Positions 25,904-34,284 of a DNA stretch of 64,000 nt are shown one piece after another; the first letter of the stretch is position 1, and each line of letters starts with the position of its first letter. A model generated the notes under the pieces. That model searched no databases, was not told the DNA's origin, and saw only the letters and a list, made by a program, of their open reading frames with translations. Source of the stretch: Bacillus sp. OxB-1 (GTDB lineage Bacteria; Bacillota; Bacilli; Bacillales_A; Planococcaceae); assembly GCF_000829195.1 (NCBI RefSeq), contig NZ_AP013294.1, forward strand, positions 1,685,001-1,749,000, read 5' to 3'. A program made the translations under genes and the position numbers.

Positions 25904-27802
25904 ATGGAACGTTCAATTGAAACAATCAATACGACGCTGGAAAAAATTCGTCACCAGCAGCAATTGCTCTATTCTCATGCCAAACAGCTGAAGCTCACCC
26001 GGGAGTCGATCAAGCACACGCTGGAAGAGATTTGTCAGCAGATTGCCGAAGTGATGGCATGTGAGCGAGTCGGAATCAGGCTGTTCAATGAAAAGAGGAC
26101 CATCCTGACTGCGCGGAATTTCTACGATGCCACGCGTCAAGAACAATCTTCCGGAAAATGCCTATCCCAACAAGATGTGCCTACATATTTCGAGGCGGTT
26201 CAACAGGGCCGGACGCTAATGGTGAAAGATGTGACAACCGATCCGGCTACAAAGGAATTGTATCAAAAAGGGTACTATGATCCGGCTACTCAATCCATGT
26301 TGGATGCTCCTATCATTCTAAGCAGGGGGATTGGCGGTGTCTTATGTTGTGAAACGACCGAAAAGCGGGAATGGTCAGTTTTTGATCAAGTGATTATTTC
26401 AGCTTTGGCAGACATGGTCGCTTTTATTTTCGACCGGATCTACCGGATTGAAATAGAGGAGCATATACATACGCTGGCCTACACCGACCCGCTAACCAGC
26501 CTTGACAATCAGCATGCCTTCCTTAGAAATGTGGAAGAGTTGCTGCCGAACCTATCGCCTCATGGACAAGGCGTCTTCCTCTACCTGATCCTTGATCAAT
26601 TTACAGAAATCCAGGGAGTCCTAGGCCATGATGGGGGAGACGAAGTTTTGAAGGAAACGGCGAGGCGCTTGCGGTCCTTATTCCCGGCTCCTGCCATCAC
26701 CGCACGCATCGGATTCGACCATTTCATTGTTTTTATTCCCCATGGGTATGCTGCCGAAACAGCCACCTTGTTCATGGATCGATTGGCGGATGAAATCAGG
26801 AGGCCGATGCACATCGGAGGTCATGAAGTCTACTTGACCTTCAGTTATGGAGTCTCCTATTATCCGGAACATGTACAGACCGCGAAAGAGGGGCTGCAGA
26901 CGGCCCATGTCGCATTGCAATCGGGAAGGAAGAACAAGACTCGTAAAGCGGGCCGGGTCTATAAGCCGGGCATGCATACGACCATGAAGGAAATGATGCT
27001 ATCGGAAATCAACCTTCGAAAAGGTCTGGATCTTAACGAATTCCGTCTCTTCTACCAACCGCAAGTCGATGGGGAAACGGGGGAGTTGAAAGGGTTTGAA
27101 GCGCTCATCCGTTGGAAGCATCCGGAACGGGGGTTGATCTATCCGGGGGACTTTATCGACCTTGCCGAATCGACCGGGTTGATCTTGCCGATCGGGGAAT
27201 GGGTCATTAAAGAAGCGTTCACCCAACTGCGTAGATGGGAAGATGAAGGCCGGGGCCATTTGAAAGTATCCATCAATTTGTCACCGCGCCATTTTCTGCA
27301 TCATACTCTTCCTGATTATCTGATCAAGTGTGCCAATGAATCGGGAATTGAAATGAATCGGCTGAAACTGGAGATTACAGAGAACGTCGCATTGCAAGAC
27401 CAAGTAGCCGTCAAGCAGAGAATCAAGCAATTGGTCGACCTCGGATTTGACATTTCCATCGATGATTTCGGAACAGGATATTCCGCATTTATTTATTTAC
27501 AACATTTTTCGGTCCAAGAAATTAAAATCGACCGCCAATTCATCGTGGATTTGACAATTGATCCGAAAAGTTCTGCCATTGTCCAAACAATCATCCGATT
27601 AGCTAAGATGCTCGGACTTTCCGTTATTGCGGAAGGGGTGGAAACCGAGGAGCAATGGATCCGTTTAAAGCAGTTGGGCTGCACGAAGATCCAGGGCTAT
27701 TATTTCAGCAGACCGCTCCCCGCCGACGAAATCGATAAACTTTTGGAAGACACGGGTGGAAAACTTCCCGTGCAAGATGCAACCGTAGATCAAAATGAAT
27801 AG
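25904..27802 (+). CDS. GAF-GGDEF-EAL protein, probable c-di-GMP phosphodiesterase
   Basis: This 632-residue cytoplasmic signalling protein has a short coiled N-terminus and a GAF-like sensor domain at about 25-185. A GGDEF domain follows at about 200-350, whose signature is degenerate (ARIGFDHF where GGDEF is expected). The EAL domain at about 375-620 keeps FEALIRWKHP, ENVALQD, DDFGTGYSAF and EGVETEEQ. It should therefore hydrolyse c-di-GMP, while the GGDEF part is likely inactive or regulatory. The ATG start has AGGGAGGTG 8 bp upstream; an ATG 20 codons earlier has none. It is followed by a terminator, so it is monocistronic. Confidence 0.9.
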   Translation: MERSIETINTTLEKIRHQQQLLYSHAKQLKLTRESIKHTLEEICQQIAEVMACERVGIRLFNEKRTILTARNFYDATRQEQSSGKCLSQQDVPTYFEAVQQGRTLMVKDVTTDPATKELYQKGYYDPATQSMLDAPIILSRGIGGVLCCETTEKREWSVFDQVIISALADMVAFIFDRIYRIEIEEHIHTLAYTDPLTSLDNQHAFLRNVEELLPNLSPHGQGVFLYLILDQFTEIQGVLGHDGGDEVLKETARRLRSLFPAPAITARIGFDHFIVFIPHGYAAETATLFMDRLADEIRRPMHIGGHEVYLTFSYGVSYYPEHVQTAKEGLQTAHVALQSGRKNKTRKAGRVYKPGMHTTMKEMMLSEINLRKGLDLNEFRLFYQPQVDGETGELKGFEALIRWKHPERGLIYPGDFIDLAESTGLILPIGEWVIKEAFTQLRRWEDEGRGHLKVSINLSPRHFLHHTLPDYLIKCANESGIEMNRLKLEITENVALQDQVAVKQRIKQLVDLGFDISIDDFGTGYSAFIYLQHFSVQEIKIDRQFIVDLTIDPKSSAIVQTIIRLAKMLGLSVIAEGVETEEQWIRLKQLGCTKIQGYYFSRPLPADEIDKLLEDTGGKLPVQDATVDQNE

Positions 27803-27814
27803 AAAATGATGTTT

Positions 27815-27864
27815 GAGGGTACATGACGTATCGTAGTGGTACGATTTCTTGTCACCCTTTTTTT
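27815..27864 (+). terminator. Terminator after the GAF-GGDEF-EAL gene
   Basis: AGGGT-ATGAC pairs with GTCA-CCCT around an inner ATCGTA/TACGAT helix, followed by T7. Confidence 0.7.
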
Positions 27865-27877
27865 CCGTGTGTACAAT
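27849..27877 (+). promoter_or_regulatory. Sigma-A promoter for the malic enzyme gene
   Basis: -35 TTGTCA (27849-27854), a 17-bp spacer and -10 TACAAT (27872-27877). It overlaps the tail of the previous terminator. Confidence 0.65.
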
Positions 27878-27913
27878 GGTGGGACAACGAATGCGAAACG
27901 AGGAGGCAGAGAT

Positions 27914-29239
27914 ATGGAACTGAGTCAGTTTATGCGAAACCTGATTATCGAAACTCCTTCCATCCCCGGCAATTTAGCAAAAGTGGCCACGGCAATCGCG
28001 CAATGGAAAGGCGATATCGGCGACATCCAGACAATCAAAGTCGGCACCCTTTCCACCTTGCGGGACATTTCCATCCAATGCGAAGATGAAGAGAATTTGA
28101 AACAGATCGTCGATGCAATCAATGCAATCGGCGACGGCATTCATGTGCTCGCCGTGACGGACGATGTGCTGCAAGCGCATGAAGGGGGCAAAATCCAGAT
28201 GAAAGGCCGGATGGAAATCCGGTCACTCGGCGATTTGCGGAGAGTGTACACCCCTGGCGTCGCCAATGTTTGCGAAGTGATAAAAAACGATCCATCCCAA
28301 GCCGATTATTTCACGGGTATCTCGAACTCTGTCGCCATCGTGACGGACGGCACCGCCATTCTAGGTCTCGGCAATATCGGTCCGGTTGCGGGAATGCCTG
28401 TGATGGAAGGGAAGGCTGTCCTGTTCGACCAGTTCGCGGGTATCAGCGGCATCCCGATTCTGCTCGATACGAGCGATCCGGACGAAGTGGTCAAGACAGT
28501 GAAGCATATCCATAAAGGGTTTGGCGGGATTTTATTGGAAGATATCGGATCGCCCCATTGTTTCGAGATCGAAGAGCGGCTGAAAGCGGAACTCCCGATT
28601 CCTGTCATGCATGACGACCAGCATGGCACGGCAGTTGTGACACTCGCTTCTGTCTTGTCCGCCTGTAACCAAACGGGTGTGGAGCTCAGCGGTTCCGTTG
28701 TCGGACAAGTCGGCTTGGGCGCGGCGGGGCTGGCCATTAGCCGGATGCTTATGGAATATGGTGTCCGGGAAATGCATGGGGTCGACCGCAATGAGGCGGC
28801 GCTCGAACGGATGAAGCATTACGGCGGCAACGTCCTCGGTTCGCTGGAAGAGCTGATGGAAACTTGCGATATTGTCATAGCGACGACAGGCGTTGCGGGG
28901 TTGATTCGACCTGAAATGGTGCAGAAAGGGCAGATCATCTTGGCGTTGTCCAATCCGAATGCGGAAATCAAACCGGAAGTAGCACTTGAGGCGGGGGCGG
29001 CTTTTGCGGCGGACGGTCGCCAAGTGAATAATGTCCTTGGCTTCCCAGGCATTTTCCGCGGTGCCCTGAACGCGCAGGCAAAGGCGATCACCTATCCGAT
29101 GCTTATCGCAGCCGCCTTGGCCATCGTCGAGACGACGAAACCGGGGGATCTGGTTCCTCATCCGCTCGACCCGCAAGTCCACCAAAACGTCGCTGAGGCT
29201 GTTGAACGGGTGGCCAATGAAACCCAATCGTTGCAATGA
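27914..29239 (+). CDS. NAD(P)-dependent malic enzyme with N-terminal ACT-like domain
   Basis: This enzyme decarboxylates malate to pyruvate with reduction of NAD(P). It has 441 residues: an ACT-like domain at about 5-85 (ETPSIPGNLAKVATAIAQWKG), a malic N-terminal domain at about 90-225 (LRRVYTPGVANVCEVI, VTDGTAILGLGNIGPVAGMP) and an NAD-binding domain after that (MHDDQHGTAVV, GQVGLGAAGLAISRML). ACT fusions usually mean amino-acid or ligand control, as in YtsJ-like enzymes. ATG 27914 follows GAGGAGG. It could supply pyruvate and reducing power during growth on the acids that the glyoxylate shunt feeds, but no operon link exists. Confidence 0.9.
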   Translation: MELSQFMRNLIIETPSIPGNLAKVATAIAQWKGDIGDIQTIKVGTLSTLRDISIQCEDEENLKQIVDAINAIGDGIHVLAVTDDVLQAHEGGKIQMKGRMEIRSLGDLRRVYTPGVANVCEVIKNDPSQADYFTGISNSVAIVTDGTAILGLGNIGPVAGMPVMEGKAVLFDQFAGISGIPILLDTSDPDEVVKTVKHIHKGFGGILLEDIGSPHCFEIEERLKAELPIPVMHDDQHGTAVVTLASVLSACNQTGVELSGSVVGQVGLGAAGLAISRMLMEYGVREMHGVDRNEAALERMKHYGGNVLGSLEELMETCDIVIATTGVAGLIRPEMVQKGQIILALSNPNAEIKPEVALEAGAAFAADGRQVNNVLGFPGIFRGALNAQAKAITYPMLIAAALAIVETTKPGDLVPHPLDPQVHQNVAEAVERVANETQSLQ

Positions 29240-29264
29240 AGTGCGAAAGTGAGTCGGGAAGTCC

Positions 29265-29390
29265 CGGTTTGCAAGTAAAGTTCCGGCGAGTGCAAGCAAG
29301 TGGATGCCGAGCGCAAGCAACGGTCGAATGAATGCAATGAAACATCAGGTGAGTGCAAGCAACCGGCATTCGGGTGCAACGAACTTCCGC
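29265..29390 (+). repeat. 21-bp-phased motif array, family C, copy 1 (TGCAAGCAA)
   Basis: T/CGCAA cores start at 29270, 29291, 29312, 29333, 29354 and 29375, exactly 21 bp apart. The array lies between the convergent malic enzyme and oxidase genes, just before their shared terminator. Confidence 0.8.
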
Positions 29391-29398
29391 CTGCACGA

Positions 29399-29436
29399 AA
29401 AACCCTCCCAGGAGCGGATGCCCCTGGGAGGGTTTT
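29399..29436. terminator. Shared bidirectional terminator, malic enzyme / oxidase operon
   Basis: The perfect 13-bp stem AAAACCCTCCCAG / CTGGGAGGGTTTT works on both strands. Confidence 0.85.
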
Positions 29437-29444
29437 GTCATACC

Positions 29445-31103
29445 TTATCTTCCGATTGGCCAGTCGAATGGTGACGAGCCCGGAGGAGAGTGTTTCAGGA
29501 TGTCGAAGACCGGAATTGTGTACGCGAACAGGATGAGCGCAATGGTGACACCGATCCAGAGATACCAATTCTCGAGCACTTTCGGAGTCGGATCCGCATC
29601 TTCCTCCTCCTCGGCAATCGGATATTCCTCCACACCGCGTGGCGCAAAGAAGGCAAGTTGAATGAAGATATACACCATCAAGATGATGCCGATGAACAAG
29701 ATTGTTCCGCCGATGGCTTGGGAAAGCTGGTAGCTGATCCATGTCTGCACCTGCTCGCCGCCCGCATATTCAGAGTAGTTGGAACGGCGCGGCCCGCCAA
29801 GCAAGCCTTGGATGTGCATGGACGTCGACATGATCGTCATCCCGATTGTCCAGATGATGGACTGGATGATGCCCAGTTTGTTGAGTTTCGGAGTCAATCG
29901 TCTGCCTGTCAAATGCGGGATCAGCCAGTACGAGATACCGAAGAACGTCAGGATGACCGTAGTGGCTACGGTCAAATGGAAGTGACCGGTGACCCAGATC
30001 GTATTATGGATAAGCGCGTTCATCTGGTGGGAAGCGTTGATGATCCCGCCGGCCCCGCCCGGAATGAAAGCGACCATCCCGATGAATGGCGCAAGGAAAC
30101 GGACATCTTTCCACGGCAGTTTCTTGAACCAGCCGAACAGGCTCGTATACCCTTTTTTCCGTCCAGTCGTTTCAAATGTGGCAAAAATCGAGAAAGCCGT
30201 CATCAATGTCGGAATGACAACCATGAATGTCAGCACAACTTGGATGAATTTCCATGTCGGGTCGATGCCGGGCTCGGTGAGCTGGTGGTGGAAACCGACC
30301 GGAATGGAGAACATCAATAATAAGATGAATGACAATCTAGCGAGAGAATCACTGAATAATTTTCCGCCGATAATTTTCGGAATGATCGCATACCATGCCA
30401 TGTAAGCCGGCAACAGCCAGAAATAGACGAGCGGGTGGCCGAAATACCAGAACAACGTACGGCTCATTAGGACATTGATCGTCTCCGCATATCCGAGCGA
30501 CCAAGGGATGAATTGGATCAACACCGAGGAAGCGACTCCCAATGACGCGATGAACCACATTAACATATTGATCGTCACCATGAAGGCAAGAAGCGGTGAT
30601 TTCTGCCCTTTATGCGCCTTCTTCCAAACATACAGCTGGCGGAAGTTGACGAACGCCGCAACCCAGCTTCCGACGATGACCAGCGCAAGACCGAAATAGA
30701 ACGCGGGGTGTGCCCGCAACGGAGCGTAGAACGTATACAAGACGGACGCCTCGCCGACCAGAATCGTGATGGCAGCCATAACGGTCCCGACGAGCATCGT
30801 CCAGAAGGAAATCCAGGCGACTTTCATCTGTTTATCTGAAATACCGACCGTTTTCCCCATTAAGGAGAATTGGAATCCGATGATGAAAAACGTAGTCAAG
30901 ACAAGTCCGAGAATGACGCCGTGCACTGTCAAGATCGTATAATAATCGATATTGAAAGGCAGTGTGAACCTTCCTGATCGCACCAAGGTCTGCAAGAGAC
31001 CCATCAAGCCGCCGACCAGAAGGGAAATATAGGTGACATACATGAAGGACATGTATAATCGCGATTGTTTTTTAGAGAGTGGCAATTGGTTGGCTACCAT
31101 CAT
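29445..31103 (-). CDS. cbaA: ba3-type (B-family) cytochrome oxidase subunit I
   Basis: This is the catalytic heme-copper oxidase subunit of 552 residues with about 13 membrane helices. It holds the heme b / heme-Cu site that reduces oxygen to water. The segment SRTLFWYFGHPLVYFWLLPAY contains the cross-linked His-Tyr pair. Leu takes the place of the Glu found in A-type oxidases (HPEVY), which marks a B-type ba3/bo3 enzyme. VTGHFHLTVA carries the heme histidines. The ATG overlaps the stop of subunit II by 4 bp (ATGA), indicating translational coupling. The third gene of the operon encodes the small subunit IIa. Confidence 0.92.
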   Translation of the reverse strand: MMVANQLPLSKKQSRLYMSFMYVTYISLLVGGLMGLLQTLVRSGRFTLPFNIDYYTILTVHGVILGLVLTTFFIIGFQFSLMGKTVGISDKQMKVAWISFWTMLVGTVMAAITILVGEASVLYTFYAPLRAHPAFYFGLALVIVGSWVAAFVNFRQLYVWKKAHKGQKSPLLAFMVTINMLMWFIASLGVASSVLIQFIPWSLGYAETINVLMSRTLFWYFGHPLVYFWLLPAYMAWYAIIPKIIGGKLFSDSLARLSFILLLMFSIPVGFHHQLTEPGIDPTWKFIQVVLTFMVVIPTLMTAFSIFATFETTGRKKGYTSLFGWFKKLPWKDVRFLAPFIGMVAFIPGGAGGIINASHQMNALIHNTIWVTGHFHLTVATTVILTFFGISYWLIPHLTGRRLTPKLNKLGIIQSIIWTIGMTIMSTSMHIQGLLGGPRRSNYSEYAGGEQVQTWISYQLSQAIGGTILFIGIILMVYIFIQLAFFAPRGVEEYPIAEEEEDADPTPKVLENWYLWIGVTIALILFAYTIPVFDILKHSPPGSSPFDWPIGR

Positions 31104-31603
31104 TCATACACCTCCACTGTACCGAACATCTGATGATGCCCGATGCCGCAGTATTCATTACATACGATTGTAAATTCGCCGTTCTTTTTCATAACCGCCT
31201 CGAAGCGGCTGATATGGCCCGGTTCAACCATCATATTGACATTCGTCCCTGCAACCTGGAAGCCGTGGACGACGTCCTTCGTAGTGATTTGGAAGAGGAC
31301 CGTTGAGCCTTTGGGCACCCGGATCTTCCGGACCGCATTGTCTTCTGCATCCCTTCCCATATCGTAGTTGAAAGCCGATGCGACGATATTCACTTTATAT
31401 TTTCCATCCGCCACTTCCCGGAGCCCCAAATTTTCAGGTTTGAATTCTTCGTGGGCTTCGACGTTGTTCGGATCGATCGTTTCAATATGACTTTGCGGGT
31501 GGGTTCCTTTCCAAAATGCAGCAAACCCGATAATAAGGAGGAATAGGGCAAGGGAGCCCATTCCGAATGCAAGCCATACTTTTTCATATTTATGCAGATG
31601 CAT
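31100..31603 (-). CDS. cbaB: ba3-type cytochrome oxidase subunit II (CuA)
   Basis: This 167-residue subunit is anchored by one N-terminal helix (about 12-35), with a cupredoxin-like domain outside the membrane. The CuA site is complete: the C-terminal CNEYCGIGHHQM supplies two Cys, His and Met, and a His upstream (VVHGFQV) completes it. It accepts electrons from cytochrome c and passes them to subunit I. Its short length with a single helix is typical of ba3-type enzymes. ATG 31603 follows AGGAGGG. The frame is open 6 codons further, but those have no ribosome site. Confidence 0.92.
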   Translation of the reverse strand: MHLHKYEKVWLAFGMGSLALFLLIIGFAAFWKGTHPQSHIETIDPNNVEAHEEFKPENLGLREVADGKYKVNIVASAFNYDMGRDAEDNAVRKIRVPKGSTVLFQITTKDVVHGFQVAGTNVNMMVEPGHISRFEAVMKKNGEFTIVCNEYCGIGHHQMFGTVEVYE

Positions 31604-31624
31604 AGAGTACCCTCCTGACATATA

Positions 31625-31771
31625 TTATCTAGATAAAAAGAGTGCGTAAGAAGCGAACCAAGATAGTAGGATGAAAACACCAAGCAACATGACCGCGATG
31701 AAAGTCCCTTTCAAACTGATTTCAGATGGACCTCGATCGGAATGTGGCGGTGTCGGTTTTCGTTTGCCCAT
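31625..31771 (-). CDS. Cytochrome oxidase subunit IIa, small membrane subunit (48 aa)
   Basis: A 48-residue frame is preceded by a strong ribosome site (GGAGGG, 6 bp). It encodes a basic, Pro-rich N-terminus (MGKRKPTPPHSDRGPSE) followed by one hydrophobic helix (about 22-46). A single-helix subunit IIa of this kind is known in ba3-type oxidases, where it replaces a helix missing from subunit II. The stop codon is 21 bp upstream of the subunit II start, so this is the first gene of the operon. The assignment rests on position, size and topology. Confidence 0.8.
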   Translation of the reverse strand: MGKRKPTPPHSDRGPSEISLKGTFIAVMLLGVFILLSWFASYALFLSR

Positions 31772-31834
31772 TGTGTACCCTCCGTTTCGTTAAGTGTTCG
31801 GTTTCTTACTATCATCATAATCCTCTGGGACGAT

Positions 31835-31856
31835 TAGGGAATTAGGGGATTCCCTA
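31835..31856. promoter_or_regulatory. Perfect dyad upstream of the oxidase operon
   Basis: TAGGGAAT - TAGGGG - ATTCCCTA is an 8-bp perfect inverted repeat, 64-85 bp upstream of the first oxidase start, where a -35 region or operator would lie. The binding protein is unknown. Confidence 0.45.
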
Positions 31857-32012
31857 GGTTTCATTCAAACAGTGTGAACTTCACAATTCGTTCACTCGCT
31901 CTTCATCGTTTTGACAAAATGATTTGCTGGACTGAAATGTTTGGAAGCAAGCAATTCGGGATAAAGAACACTAGTGCCAAGGGAATTAATTAAAAAATTA
32001 AAAGAAAAATTG

Positions 32013-32041
32013 TTGACCATACTGTTTATGGAAATTACAAT
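32013..32041 (+). promoter_or_regulatory. Sigma-A promoter for nagB
   Basis: -35 TTGACC (32013-32018), a 17-bp spacer and -10 TACAAT (32036-32041), 43 bp before the start codon. Confidence 0.65.
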
Positions 32042-32083
32042 TAGCAATGTGGTGAAATCCTAAGTGGAAGTAGGTTGGAGAGA

Positions 32084-32785
32084 ATGGAAAACATGCAGCT
32101 GATTAAAGTGGAAAACCCCGAACAGGGGGCGGAGCGTGTATTTGAAATCGTCAGGGAAGAACTGGAGAACGGCCGACTGAACGTGCTTGGGCTGGCGACA
32201 GGAAGCACCATGATCCCCGTCTATAAAATGTGGACGGATTCCGATTTGGACTTCAGCAACGTAACTTCATTCAATTTGGATGAGTATGTCGGAATCGCAG
32301 CTGATAGCCCGAATAGTTATGCATATTTTATGAAAGCTCATTTATTCAATAAAAAGAAATTCAAAGAGACGAACATACCGGACGGAATGGCAGAAGACTT
32401 GGACGCGGAATGCCAGGCATACGAGGATCTGCTGGTGAAACATCCGCTTGACATCCAGTTGCTGGGTGTCGGGGAGAACGGCCATATCGCATTCAATGAG
32501 CCAGGTACGCCGTTCGAGTCGGTCACGCATGTGGCACAATTGACGGAATCGACATTGGGCGTCAACAGCCAATATTTCGAGAATGACGAAAAAATTCCGG
32601 AAACGGCCTTGACGATGGGCATCACGTCGATCATGCGGGCGAAAAAACTGATCTTGCTTGCTTTCGGCGAGAAAAAGCGGGATGCCATCACCAAATTGGT
32701 GGAAGGCGAAGTGACGCTGGAATGGCCGATCACGAACTTATTGAAGCATGAAGATTTCATTGTCATAACGGATCTGGAATTGTAA
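32084..32785 (+). CDS. nagB: Glucosamine-6-phosphate deaminase
   Basis: NagB converts glucosamine-6-phosphate to fructose-6-phosphate and ammonia, linking amino-sugar breakdown to glycolysis. The 233-residue product has LATGSTMIPVY, SFNLDEYVG (catalytic Asp) and the family signature LLGVGENGHIAFNEPG. The short length matches Bacillales NagB, which lacks the allosteric C-terminus of the enteric enzyme. The start could be ATG 32084 or ATG 32093; AAGTAGGTTGGAGAG lies upstream of both. No nagA or GntR regulator adjoins it, so the gene stands alone here. It may recycle sugar freed by the wall hydrolases of this window. Confidence 0.93.
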   Translation: MENMQLIKVENPEQGAERVFEIVREELENGRLNVLGLATGSTMIPVYKMWTDSDLDFSNVTSFNLDEYVGIAADSPNSYAYFMKAHLFNKKKFKETNIPDGMAEDLDAECQAYEDLLVKHPLDIQLLGVGENGHIAFNEPGTPFESVTHVAQLTESTLGVNSQYFENDEKIPETALTMGITSIMRAKKLILLAFGEKKRDAITKLVEGEVTLEWPITNLLKHEDFIVITDLEL

Positions 32786-32792
32786 GCATATG

Positions 32793-32826
32793 AAAAGACT
32801 GCTTCCCGGTGGAGGCAGTCTTTTCG
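32793..32826 (+). terminator. nagB terminator
   Basis: The perfect 10-bp stem AAAAGACTGC / GCAGTCTTTT lies just after the stop codon. Confidence 0.85.
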
Positions 32827-32891
32827 CGTTTTTATGGATTAGGATCCAGCGATTGTCGTGTGGTCAAAGATACAGTGGTTGGCGGCAGGAA

Positions 32892-33197
32892 TCACTTCTG
32901 TTCCAAGTTCGGGGACGTTGGGGAGTTGGTGTCCGTTTCGTCCGGATCCCGCCCATTCTCGACGATGCTCAATGGGGCGCGAGTGGATGGGGAAGCGGGC
33001 TCCTCATTGGGACGGTATCGTTCATATTCACCGGCTGCCGGCGGGAGATGATCATCCCGCTTCAATTCCCTGTTCCGGGAAGTGGGGACGGAGTCGGATT
33101 GCTTTATCCCAAAACTCGGCGGCGTTTCCTCGGTCGACTGATTCTCTGCATGAACTGGTTTTTTCAGGCGGCCTGGAAAATGACCTTCATTTTTCAC
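32892..33197 (-). CDS. Hypothetical hydrophilic, probably disordered protein
   Basis: This is a 101-residue frame starting at GTG 33197, with a perfect ribosome site (GGAGG, 8 bp upstream). The start decides the case: no other frame in this 500-bp region has such a signal, although several overlap it. The product is hydrophilic and rich in Pro, Glu, Ser, Asn and Arg, with no Cys or membrane segment, and looks disordered (TEETPPSFG, EYERYRPNEEPASPSTRAP). I do not recognise the family. It is convergent with nagB and divergent from the NlpC/P60 gene. A TAAAAT 7 bp upstream of the ribosome site could be its -10. Confidence 0.5.
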   Translation of the reverse strand: MKNEGHFPGRLKKPVHAENQSTEETPPSFGIKQSDSVPTSRNRELKRDDHLPPAAGEYERYRPNEEPASPSTRAPLSIVENGRDPDETDTNSPTSPNLEQK

Positions 33198-33319
33198 GCA
33201 CATAGCCTCCATTCTATTTTAGCATTCCTCTTATATTCCCTTTATTCGACGGGCGCAAACCTCAATTTCTATTACAATATTTCAAATAAATGAGACAATC
33301 GATTTATTCGTAACGGCTT

Positions 33320-33336
33320 TGTTACATAAATGTAAT
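33320..33336 (+). promoter_or_regulatory. WalR binding-site candidate upstream of the short NlpC/P60 gene
   Basis: TGTTAC-ATAAA-TGTAAT matches TGTWAH-N5-TGTWAH exactly, 76 bp before the start codon. Confidence 0.7.
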
Positions 33337-33411
33337 ATTGAGTCGTTCTGAAACATGGTAAGGTTGTTGCAGATGGTTTTTTACATATAAATTAAGCCAA
33401 TGGGGGAACAC

Positions 33412-33909
33412 ATGAAACTTACATTTACAATGAAAAAAACGATTACAATCTTTGTAATGGCATTACTATTATTCGTCGCACCATTCACTGGACAAGCTGA
33501 AGCGTCGACTTCCAAATCGGAAGCGATTTCAAAAACGGCAACTAGCCTAACCGGCATCAAATACGTATACGGCGGGACGACAACGAGCGGATTCGACTGC
33601 TCCGGCTACGTATCGTACGTATTCAAACAAAATGGAATCGACCTGGCACGCACATCTTCCGGCATGTACGCATCCGGAACCGCGGTGAAAAAAGCCGATC
33701 TGGAAACAGGAGATCTCGTATTCTTCAATACATCGGGTAAAGGGGTTTCTCACGTAGGGATCTACATAGGAGATGGCAAATTTGCACACGCATCCACTTC
33801 CCGTGGTACGCGTGTCGACCAATTGGACGATCCTTATTATTGGGGCAGCCGTTACATTGGGGCAAAACGCATCTCGGGCGTCAACTCCGTAGCCTCTGCA
33901 ACAAAATAA
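33412..33909 (+). CDS. Short secreted NlpC/P60 endopeptidase
   Basis: This secreted D,L-endopeptidase of 165 residues has a signal peptide (1-29, ending near QAEAS) and then only an NlpC/P60 domain (about 33-150). Cys lies in GFDCSGYVSYVF and the catalytic His in VSHVGIYIG. There is no SLH, LysM or SH3 wall-binding module, so it is presumably soluble or held by other means. Its catalytic domain is very close to that of the SLH-bearing enzyme at 15.3-16.2 kb (shared YGGTTTSGFDCSG and VFFNTSGKGVSHVG, against GRGVSHVG), which suggests duplication. ATG 33412 is chosen because GGGGGAA lies just upstream, although an ATG four codons earlier exists. Confidence 0.9.
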   Translation: MKLTFTMKKTITIFVMALLLFVAPFTGQAEASTSKSEAISKTATSLTGIKYVYGGTTTSGFDCSGYVSYVFKQNGIDLARTSSGMYASGTAVKKADLETGDLVFFNTSGKGVSHVGIYIGDGKFAHASTSRGTRVDQLDDPYYWGSRYIGAKRISGVNSVASATK

Positions 33910-33920
33910 TGAATACATAT

Positions 33921-33958
33921 AGCGCAGAATGTCGAATAACCGACACTCTGCGCTTTTT
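33921..33958 (+). terminator. Terminator after the short NlpC/P60 gene
   Basis: The stem GCGCAGAATGTCG / CGACACTCTGCGC with one mismatch is followed by T5. Confidence 0.85.
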
Positions 33959-34062
33959 CATTGTTTAGAAAGCTGAGAAATTCTGGATTGATAATAATTT
34001 TCCAGCCGAATGCCTTTTCGGCCAGACGCCAGGCACTGTTTTTAATGCAGTCCATTTCAGGT

Positions 34063-34120
34063 GCCTTAATTTCTGCAAAGTTCGCAGAAGTTAAGGCGAA
34101 TCAAGCCCTTCGCTGCTTGA
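34063..34120. repeat. Two adjacent hairpins in the spacer after the NlpC/P60 gene
   Basis: GCCTTAATTTCTGC (34063-34076) pairs with GCAGAAGTTAAGGC (34084-34097), 13 of 14 positions. Directly after it AATCAAG pairs with CTTGATT (34099-34120). No gene is associated. They may be the remnant of a small structured repeat element. Confidence 0.5.
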
Positions 34121-34134
34121 TTTGCAAAGAAAGG

Positions 34135-34235
34135 CAAGGAGGGTGTAAGCAAATCGGCATCGAATGCAAGGAAACTAGTAGGGAGTGCAAGGAAACTAGT
34201 AGGGGGTGCAAGGAAAGAGGTTAGAAGTGCAAATA
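34135..34235 (+). repeat. 21-bp-phased motif array, family C, copy 2 (TGCAAGGAA)
   Basis: TGYAAG or TGCAAA cores lie at 34144, 34165, 34186, 34207 and 34228, exactly 21 bp apart. The array sits immediately before a longer array of family D. Confidence 0.8.
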
Positions 34236-34284
34236 AGGACTGGGGGAGGGCGAGCAATCAGGGAACTGCTGCAAAGGAGAAGTA

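Noticed and set aside
32790-33293. Plus-strand frames after nagB
   Set aside because: They start at or inside the nagB terminator and lack ribosome sites. The minus-strand frame at 32892-33197 is better supported.
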